Shown here: piece by piece, positions 7,801 through 12,264 of the stretch | Layout: every line of letters starts with the position of its first letter | Numbering within the stretch: the stretch's first letter is position 1 | Origin: an uncultured Collinsella sp. | GTDB lineage: Bacteria; Actinomycetota; Coriobacteriia; Coriobacteriales; Coriobacteriaceae | Direction: 5' to 3' | Length of the DNA stretch: 12,264 nt | NCBI GenBank assembly: GCA_900548075.1 | Contig: URJD01000037.1 | Span: 1-12,264 of the forward strand | Position numbers and translations under genes: made by a program | The notes under the pieces: generated by a model | Told to the model about the DNA's origin: nothing | Seen by the model: only the letters and a program-made list of their open reading frames with translations | Database searches by the model: none

Positions 7801-8028
7801 GCCGCCGATGCCCATCAGCAGGGCGCCGGCAAACGCAAGAATACCGGTAACGGCAAATGCCAATCTACTGGGCGCCGGAGCATTGAACTCCTGAACCTCG
7901 GGATCAAAGCCGTGGTTGCGGAAGATCTGAGCGATATCCTCGGCAGCCAAGCGCTCTTCTTCGCTGCATGCCGGCGTAATGCCGGTGTTCTGCAGCAGGT
8001 GGTTAATATAGTTCTGGGTGTTCGCCAT
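4852..8028 (-). CDS. Membrane-bound M28-peptidase-like protein with degenerate active site and a giant acidic insertion
   Basis: The 1058-residue protein shows the skeleton of a family M28 zinc exopeptidase. It has VVAHYDS (H138, D140), GAVCNKSSVAAML at 219-231 (normally G-A-x-D-N-x-S-G), ATGASDCDGAG at 922-932 (normally GAEE-G), FINLESVG at 949-956 (normally NLD-VG) and LPHNVNPT at 1035-1042 with the final histidine. Thus the bridging Asp is Cys222, the catalytic Glu is Ser926, the next Glu is Asp927 and the later Asp is Glu953; normal peptidase activity is doubtful. Hydrophobic stretches at about 54-96 and 157-207 suggest two helical hairpins, with no signal peptide, so the soluble parts should be cytoplasmic. 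Residues about 240-910 are a low-complexity, mostly acidic Glu/Ala/Pro/Ser-rich insertion with a basic patch SRKRGLGGLFGRKKK (834-848). The start at 8026-8028 has GGAG 5 bases upstream; an upstream in-frame ATG (8178) lacks such support. It is the first gene of an operon with the 72-residue protein. Confidence 0.85.
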   Translation of the reverse strand: MANTQNYINHLLQNTGITPACSEEERLAAEDIAQIFRNHGFDPEVQEFNAPAPSRLAFAVTGILAFAGALLMGIGGGIGLVGTLLAIVGAVLYVLERTGHPVVSRLGKTGVSQNVIAYHKASGPLASPRNRPVVVVAHYDSPRAELLAREPYASYRALIAKLLPVATVAPAAVAILRILPLPGALKVLLWIVAILASLVALANAANIISNRHILPYTSGAVCNKSSVAAMLGVMDNVAPFQGENEFPDDVPFDTYFGEQKRRAEEMARAAAEYAAAQQQNDYGNTIEYEEPTYAEDEFGQPIAPDAQTEPEQGEAFDEQIEGFEGASADETLIGAIVPEDQNQAVQAEEFNDEVPAAEPAEEPAAAEPEPKLYRNAAGNIRFGSDAIRALGMLPESCTLDYEEGEEPTFELEPAPVVTVDDESAAVTAAVAEPEAVSAIDPAAGLDILAPAAPVQDVADESDDDYVEQPRRVSYESDTDFSAEIPAATPHADIASAFSSIGASASNFFKGALAKGKKFVDDFEEKRAAAREAAEQEAIAQQQAAEAARELAAQEFEQNEAVQSVPVDAAEATTSFESQQPTSADVVEATTSFEAQQHVDSTMSFDAAKFDSTITFEKQGTAIAEPLPISDEQGDAVDDDEPIDAAEIQDAAEDESVEANSDEEQYAAADQGDSTEVEQEEVPAVSETPETDESRPYSTQIFTMPTPSGSGATVANVAPTQDETVDSLMAQISAQASPRPQMNVPDPASAPSPAPSSSPLASVPDPSLPSMKQANVASRTSLFDLPDPSAQVNDPFATAQGPEPTSAPVAPPMPVASGAQPIETISAPAPAAPKSRKRGLGGLFGRKKKNEQDSMSDWLGVEDDYDAKKSGRGIGSWDNFEDDNDGWKGGATSSDGASSEDMLSAVASMGDDELLGHDIWFVATGASDCDGAGMKAFLASHRDKLRGVFFINLESVGAGRLSVVTVEGEQQLLKGDRRIMNLVSKVCKSFHVDCGTLEMPYAKTDAYAALEASRRALTIAGVDGTRLACARTEDDLPHNVNPTNIATVSEVVTEVIRRS
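6181..6321 (-). repeat. Short Thr/Phe/acidic repeats inside the M28-like protein insertion
   Basis: Residues 570-616 of the M28-like protein contain four related units: EATTSFESQQ (570-579), EATTSFEAQQ (587-596), STMSFD (600-605) and STITFE (611-616). The common pattern is acidic-x-Thr-x-Ser/Thr-Phe-acidic. The first two are near-identical over ten residues. They lie in a disordered-looking acidic context, as phospho-acceptor or peptide-ligand motifs often do. Confidence 0.7.
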
Positions 8029-8083
8029 GTGCGCTCCACATCCATAATCCGACAAATAGGCCCAATGCATGCACATTAGAACC

Positions 8084-8103
8084 GTATATAGTCGAAAGTA
8101 TAC
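8084..8103. promoter_or_regulatory. Inverted repeat with -10-like hexamers upstream of the M28-like gene
   Basis: GTATA (8084-8088) and TATAC (8099-8103) form an inverted repeat with a 10-base spacer. Read on the minus strand it contains TATACT (8097-8102) and TATATA (8085-8090), either of which could be the -10 of the leftward operon, giving a leader of about 50-65 bases. No convincing -35 accompanies them. It may be a promoter, an operator, or both. Confidence 0.35.
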
Positions 8104-8122
8104 CCCGAGCGAGCGCAAACGA

Positions 8123-8132
8123 CCGAATTCGG
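8123..8132. promoter_or_regulatory. 10-bp palindrome in the divergent promoter region
   Basis: CCGAATTCGG is a perfect palindrome 6 bases upstream of the -35-like hexamer of the WYL gene pair and between the two divergent promoters. That is a sensible place for an autoregulatory operator, but a 10-bp palindrome is not strong evidence by itself. Confidence 0.3.
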
Positions 8133-8138
8133 GCCATC

Positions 8139-8167
8139 TTAACGCCCCGAGCGGACAAGGATATAGC
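8139..8167 (+). promoter_or_regulatory. Possible promoter of the WYL gene pair
   Basis: TTAACG (8139-8144) and TATAGC (8162-8167) are separated by 17 bases; each matches its consensus at 4 of 6 positions. The predicted transcript start would be roughly 50 bases upstream of the first WYL start codon. Confidence 0.4.
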
Positions 8168-8226
8168 CTAATCTCCATATCGGACTAAAATCATGGCAGC
8201 AAACCACCTTCTCATGCGAGGACCCT

Positions 8227-9249
8227 ATGACGGCAAGCGACACGACCGCGACAATTAAAAAGGGGAATTCGGAGCCCAGTTTCGATAAAACGGCTCAGCG
8301 CATCCTCAATCTTTTCTTTGTGCTCAACAGCTCCCCCGAACCGTTGACGACCGAGCAGATCGTCTTGGATTCCGACCTGGGATATGGCTCGGGCAATATC
8401 GACTCGGATAAGCGCAAGTTTCGGCGCGATCGTGACAAACTGCTCGAGCGTGGCATCTTAATCAAGGAGGTTCGCCCCGCCGGTGCGCAGGAGACCGAGG
8501 AAAGCTCGTGGACAATCGACCGCGAGCACACGTTTGCTGCAGGCGGCCTCATCACCGCAGACGATGCCGATATCCTGCTCAACGCCATCGACCAGACGCT
8601 AGCGGCCGGCTCATCCACTTTTGCCGCACCGCTTGCCGATATTCGCTCCAAGATTGCCTACCTCACCGGTGGGACGACGGTGGACGAAACACCGATTCGC
8701 CGCTCTCCCACCGTCGATGCGGTATGGAGCGCCTTTGCCGAGCGATGCGCGCTGCGATTTTTATATCAGAACGGACGCGGCGAGCAGAAAGAACGTACCG
8801 TCTGTGTCTACGGCATATTCGAACGCGAGGGCGTGGCGTACTTCTGCGGCCTCGACAATGTCACCGACGACATCAGGACATTCCGCTGCGACCGTATCGT
8901 TCGCGCTTGGCGTCCTTCGAAGGCCTACGCCATCCCTGCGGACTTCAATCTCAACGACTATCTGTTCTTTGAATTCGATTTCGCCGACCGACCGCCCGTT
9001 GCAGCCACGTTCTCGTTCGCCCCTCAGACGCAGATCGATATGATCAACGGCCTCACGCGCGGGCGAGGTGAGCTCGCACACACCGATGCGGGATGGATCT
9101 GGACCGTTGACGTGCGCGACCTTGAAGCCGCCGCCTCATTTTGCATGGCCCACGCCATGGACGGCATGAGGCCCATGGCCCCCAAATCGCTCAAGCAGGC
9201 GTGGAACCACCTCATTGAAAGGACGGTGCACGAGCATGCCCGTGCGTAA
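8227..9249 (+). CDS. HTH/WYL-domain transcription regulator, first of a tandem pair (PafB-like arrangement)
   Basis: This is a 340-residue DNA-binding regulator. Residues about 22-80 form a winged helix-turn-helix of the type seen in WYL proteins (QRILNLFFVLNS, then TTEQIVLDSDLGYG and KFRRDRDKLLERGI). Residues about 175-232 form the WYL domain, with FLYQNGRGEQKERTV, the core VAYFCGLD and the closing RTFRCDRIVRAW. The signature W-Y-L triplet reads A-Y-F (204-206). WYL domains bind ligands, including single-stranded nucleic acid in characterised cases, and control DNA binding. A C-terminal extension (about 255-335) matches the WCX-type tail common to these proteins. The ATG at 8227 follows GAGGA (8218-8222). 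The gene overlaps the next by 14 bases, implying translational coupling and probably a heteromeric partnership, as for PafB/PafC in actinobacteria. Orthology to pafB is not shown and no proteasome genes are in view. Confidence 0.87.
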   Translation: MTASDTTATIKKGNSEPSFDKTAQRILNLFFVLNSSPEPLTTEQIVLDSDLGYGSGNIDSDKRKFRRDRDKLLERGILIKEVRPAGAQETEESSWTIDREHTFAAGGLITADDADILLNAIDQTLAAGSSTFAAPLADIRSKIAYLTGGTTVDETPIRRSPTVDAVWSAFAERCALRFLYQNGRGEQKERTVCVYGIFEREGVAYFCGLDNVTDDIRTFRCDRIVRAWRPSKAYAIPADFNLNDYLFFEFDFADRPPVAATFSFAPQTQIDMINGLTRGRGELAHTDAGWIWTVDVRDLEAAASFCMAHAMDGMRPMAPKSLKQAWNHLIERTVHEHARA

Positions 9250-10153
9250 ACTCACCAGCGAGCAGAGACTCTCGCGCGCCATCGACATCATGGAGGCCCT
9301 CTACGCCGCCGGCGAAAGCGGCATGACACGAACCGAAATTTGCGGCCGCTTTGACATCACGGGAGTATCGCTCGACGAGATTCTCGAGATCGTCTCGACG
9401 CTCGCGGACCGAGAATCGGGTGCGCGCATCATCTGCGAATGCCACGGCGAGCGTGTGGTTCTCACCGGTGACGCCGGACGTGTGCTACCGCTGCGCCTGA
9501 GTGCCGCCGAAGGCGCTGTGCTCAACCATGAACTTGAATCGTTGGGGATCGAGCCGCAGACGGCAGCTCGGATTCGACATGCCCTTCTACCCGAAGAGCT
9601 CGGCTATAACCAGCGCGTCTTTGACACCGTCAACCACGGGTCGCACTGGCAGCAGCTGAGCTGCGCCATTCAGGACGGCGTTCGTTGCCGCATCTCGTAT
9701 CGCTCGATGGACGATGCACGGCCACGCGAGCGTCTGGTCGATCCCTTGCGCATTACGGCAAACGGCGACCAAACATACCTGATTGCCTGGGACATCACAG
9801 TCGATGAGCAGCGCACCTATCGCATGGATAAAATCGAGGGACTCGCCTTGACGGAAGACTCCGTCGTGCCTCACGCACCGGACGTTGCATCCCTCCGCGA
9901 TTCCCTTGCCCGGACACAGCGTAGCGCAAAGCTCCTGATGCCATTCGATATGGCGGAGCATCTGGACTGGGCCGGCATCACTCTAATCGAGCACAGCGGG
10001 GCAGACATGGCAACGGTAACCGTGCATTACGGCTCCAAGCGTTGGCTACTGAGCCAGGTAATCGCAGCGGGCGGAGCCATCCGTATCTTGGATGACCCCG
10101 CCCTGTCAAAGCGCCTGTGCGATATGGCAAAAACCCTCGTCTGTCCGCTTTAG
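9236..10153 (+). CDS. WYL-domain transcription regulator, second of a tandem pair (PafC-like arrangement)
   Basis: This 305-residue protein has an N-terminal HTH-like region (residues about 8-75: RLSRAIDIMEALYAAGESG, then MTRTEICGRFDITGVSLDEI) and a WYL domain at about 145-205. The WYL domain shows CRISYRSMD, the core QTYLIAWD with T-Y-L at 180-182 in place of W-Y-L, and YRMDKIEGL. A C-terminal WCX-like region with VTVHYGSKRWLLSQVIAAGG (261-280) follows. The ATG at 9236 overlaps the end of the upstream gene; AAAGGA (9218-9223) lies 12 bases upstream, somewhat far, so translation may depend on coupling. An in-frame TTG at 9215 is less likely. The pair probably acts together. Its stop codon (10151-10153) overlaps the stop of the convergent helicase gene, with no terminator between. 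Confidence 0.85.
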   Translation: MPVRKLTSEQRLSRAIDIMEALYAAGESGMTRTEICGRFDITGVSLDEILEIVSTLADRESGARIICECHGERVVLTGDAGRVLPLRLSAAEGAVLNHELESLGIEPQTAARIRHALLPEELGYNQRVFDTVNHGSHWQQLSCAIQDGVRCRISYRSMDDARPRERLVDPLRITANGDQTYLIAWDITVDEQRTYRMDKIEGLALTEDSVVPHAPDVASLRDSLARTQRSAKLLMPFDMAEHLDWAGITLIEHSGADMATVTVHYGSKRWLLSQVIAAGGAIRILDDPALSKRLCDMAKTLVCPL

Positions 10154-12255
10154 CGCCGCCGCTCGTGGCGTGCGCGCCACAGTTGCAGATAGTGCCCGAT
10201 CTGCGCCGATTCGATGCGCTGGTAGGAGCTCGTGGGCAGCGACGTTAAGAACTTCTTTCCGTAGCCCTTCGTCACCAGGCGCGGGTCGGCCAGAATCAGC
10301 ACGCCGCAATCGGTCGACGAGCGGATAAGGCGGCCGGCCGCCTGCTTGACCTCGAGCACCGCCTCGGGCAGTGAATAGCGCGCCCAAGCGCGGTCTTCGC
10401 GCAGGTTGCGCTCGCACGAGAGCGGGTCCGTGGGACTCGAGAACGGCAGCTTGGGAATGATGACGCAGCGCAGCGTCTCACCGCTGGCGTCGAATCCCTC
10501 CCAGAAGGCCTTAAGCGCAAAAAGCGATGAAGTCGGCTCGTTGATAAACCGATCGCGCAGGTGACGAGGAGATGAGTTGCGCTGCTGGCAGTTGAGCTCC
10601 AGACCCGCACGGGCCATCTTGGGCTCAACGCGGGCGTACAGGTCTTCCATGTCGCGCCGATTAGTGAACAGCGTGAGCACCGATCCGCCCATGGCAAGAT
10701 GGGCGTCGACCAGCACGCGCTCGAGCGCCGTAAGATAGCTTTCGCGATCGCGCGGATCGGGGATATCGCCCGCAACGACTACAGCCATGTTCGAATCGAA
10801 GTCGTAGCTCGAGTCCAAGTGCAGCGATGAGGATGTTGAAGCACCGATGCGATCGAGGCCGACCGCGTGGTTAAAGTGTTCAAAGCTTTTGGACACCGTC
10901 ATGGTCGCCGAGGCAAAGATAGCCGTGTGAACCTCGGGCAGCCATTCGGTCGCCAAGGCCTCGCCAATGTCGATGCGCTCTGCGGTCATTGACTCTCCGC
11001 CGGCACGCAGCCTGCGATTGACCTGCAGCGAATACACGTAGTGTTCATCGGTGCCATCAATGATGAGTTTGAGGTTCTCGGCCAGCTCGTGCAGGCGGCG
11101 CGAGATATCACCCAGGTCGACAACAACCTCGGGCTTGTCGGCGGCGACGGCTTGCACCAGCGCGTCGACGCTCTTGTCAGCCTGTTCCAATGCGTCGATG
11201 GCAGCGTAGGCCGACTGTAAGAAATCATGCCAGTCGTCAGATTCGCGCAGCTCGGGGCCAATCCATAGATTGGCATTGTCATAACCCCCACGGGCACGGC
11301 GACCGAGCTCGCGAACGCCATCGAACACGTCGGCGATTGCCATGCTCGCGCGCGCAGCCGTCGACATCGCCTTGGCAGTAAGGCCCAGATAGAGCGTAGA
11401 GCCCTCGGAGGTTGCCAAATCACGGGAAACCTGGCTTAGCGCGCCGGCGCTCGAGCCACCCAGGCGCTCAAACAGAACACGCGATTCATCCGCCGACACC
11501 ACGCGCGCCCACTGACGGCGCGCCTCGCGCTCGATGGAATGGGCCTCGTCGATTACCCAATGACGAATCGGAGGTAAAATCCTGCCCTCGGCCGCGACAT
11601 TGCGGAACAGCAGGGAATGGTTGGTGACCACCACATCGGCATGCGCCGCACGACGGCGAGCGCCGTGGACCAAACATTTATCAGGGAAAAACGGGCAGAG
11701 GCGACGAGCACACTCGCGCGAGGCCGTCGTAAAGTCGGGGCGGTTGACGCTGCGCCACCGAATGCCGAGCGAGTCGAGGTCGCCATCGGCTGATTGGCAG
11801 ACGTACGCCATAATGACCGCGACCGCCGTGAGCGTGTCCGCCGGATCGCGCTTGGTGGTAATCTCGACCTGGCCTCGGCTCATGCGCTCAAGCTTGCGCA
11901 GGCACGGATAGTGGTCATAGCCCTTGAGAGCGCAAAATGACAGACCACCGTCCAGTTGCTCGGCAAGTTTTGGCAGCTCATGGTACATGAGCTGGTCGGC
12001 AAGATTGTTCGATTTGGTCGCAATACCAACCGTGATGTTGTTACGGCGCGCTGCCTCGGCAAAAGGCACCAGATAGGCCATCGATTTGCCGACGCCCGTG
12101 CCCGCCTCAATTACACGATGAGTGCCCGTGACCAGCGCATCGCGGACCTCGAGCGCCATCGCGATCTGCTCATCACGCGGCTCGTAGGTGGGATACATGC
12201 GATTGACCAGGCCACCTGGCGCATAGTCTGCCTCAATCTCCTCACGACTCGGCAT
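10150..12255 (-). CDS. dinG: DinG-like ATP-dependent Fe-S helicase (superfamily 2, XPD/DinG group)
   Basis: DinG-type helicases unwind DNA 5' to 3', including D-loops, R-loops and forks, and act in DNA repair. The 701-residue reading shows a Q-motif-like YEPRDEQIAMA (24-34) and Walker A EAGTGVGKS (50-58, Lys57). Four cysteines are placed as in the DinG Fe-S domain (C118, C182, C187, C194), followed by TNHSLLF (211-217) and the DEAH box (236-239). Further on come SATM, LPFSSPTDPL, and the helicase motif VI QAAGRLIR (638-645) followed by LILADPRL. The length is close to E. coli DinG (about 716), and no DnaQ-type exonuclease domain is present in the visible part. The ATG at 12253-12255 is only nine bases from the window edge. 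Those nine bases contain no Shine-Dalgarno and stay in frame, so the true start could lie further right. The gene converges on the WYL pair with overlapping stop codons. Confidence 0.9.
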   Translation of the reverse strand: MPSREEIEADYAPGGLVNRMYPTYEPRDEQIAMALEVRDALVTGTHRVIEAGTGVGKSMAYLVPFAEAARRNNITVGIATKSNNLADQLMYHELPKLAEQLDGGLSFCALKGYDHYPCLRKLERMSRGQVEITTKRDPADTLTAVAVIMAYVCQSADGDLDSLGIRWRSVNRPDFTTASRECARRLCPFFPDKCLVHGARRRAAHADVVVTNHSLLFRNVAAEGRILPPIRHWVIDEAHSIEREARRQWARVVSADESRVLFERLGGSSAGALSQVSRDLATSEGSTLYLGLTAKAMSTAARASMAIADVFDGVRELGRRARGGYDNANLWIGPELRESDDWHDFLQSAYAAIDALEQADKSVDALVQAVAADKPEVVVDLGDISRRLHELAENLKLIIDGTDEHYVYSLQVNRRLRAGGESMTAERIDIGEALATEWLPEVHTAIFASATMTVSKSFEHFNHAVGLDRIGASTSSSLHLDSSYDFDSNMAVVVAGDIPDPRDRESYLTALERVLVDAHLAMGGSVLTLFTNRRDMEDLYARVEPKMARAGLELNCQQRNSSPRHLRDRFINEPTSSLFALKAFWEGFDASGETLRCVIIPKLPFSSPTDPLSCERNLREDRAWARYSLPEAVLEVKQAAGRLIRSSTDCGVLILADPRLVTKGYGKKFLTSLPTSSYQRIESAQIGHYLQLWRARHERRR

Positions 12256-12264
12256 CTTGAGGAC

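Noticed and set aside
4807..8079. A 1090-codon open frame on the plus strand, antisense to the M28-like gene.
   Set aside because: It has no ribosome binding site, encodes an Arg/Gly/Leu-rich sequence with no recognisable domain, and mirrors the high-GC codon bias of the opposite strand, which carries clear M28 motifs and a good start.
8029..8178. A longer N-terminus for the M28-like protein, starting at the upstream in-frame ATG.
   Set aside because: The extra 50 residues lie over the divergent promoter region and look non-coding; the ATG at 8026-8028 has GGAG at the right distance and opens with an M28-like N-terminal helix.
9215..9235. A TTG start for the second WYL gene, seven codons upstream of the ATG.
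   Set aside because: There is no Shine-Dalgarno before the TTG, while AAAGGA precedes the ATG at 9236, and overlap with the upstream gene already explains coupling.

Overview
The window looks like a chromosomal segment of a high-GC Gram-positive bacterium of the Actinomycetota, most likely class Coriobacteriia (Collinsella or a close relative). That placement is an inference from the high-GC codon use, an LPXTG surface adhesin of the gut-actinobacterial type, a tandem pair of WYL regulators and a DinG-family helicase. No sequence search was possible, so genus level is a guess. No phage, IS element, CRISPR array or rRNA is visible.

Layout, left to right. (1) 1-317, minus strand: the 5' part of purB (adenylosuccinate lyase). 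(2) 318-698: a gene-free, hairpin-rich stretch with a pair of diverged ~51-bp direct repeats. It also holds a 19-bp copy of the 3' end of the neighbouring tRNA gene and a stray T-arm-like sequence. (3) 742-816, minus strand: tRNA-Gly(CCC) with an encoded CCA, its own promoter and a strong terminator. (4) 817-1113: a leader region with a hairpin just upstream of the next gene's ribosome binding site. (5) 1114-4545, plus strand: a large cell-wall-anchored adhesin with signal peptide, thioester domain, six Cna-B type isopeptide domains, an unassigned C-terminal module and LPATG anchor. (6) A bidirectional terminator with a 16-bp perfect stem at 4555-4590. (7) 4612-8028, minus strand: a two-gene operon of a membrane-bound, degenerate M28-peptidase-like protein carrying a ~670-residue acidic low-complexity insertion, and a 72-residue single-span membrane protein. 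(8) 8029-8226: a divergent promoter region with palindromes. (9) 8227-10153, plus strand: two overlapping genes for HTH/WYL transcription regulators. (10) 10150-12255, minus strand: a DinG-like Fe-S helicase converging on the WYL pair, with the two stop codons overlapping.

How the genes may relate. The adhesin stands alone, with no sortase or pilus gene in view. It would be exported, covalently attached to the wall, and could crosslink to a host or surface ligand through its thioester. The tandem WYL pair resembles the PafB/PafC arrangement of actinobacteria, where such proteins control a DNA-damage regulon; its tail-to-tail junction with a DinG-type helicase makes a DNA-damage link plausible but unproven. 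The most unusual gene is the M28-like protein: several metal or catalytic positions are substituted and the fold is interrupted by a very long disordered insertion with short Thr-rich acidic repeats. It may be a scaffold or sensor rather than a peptidase.
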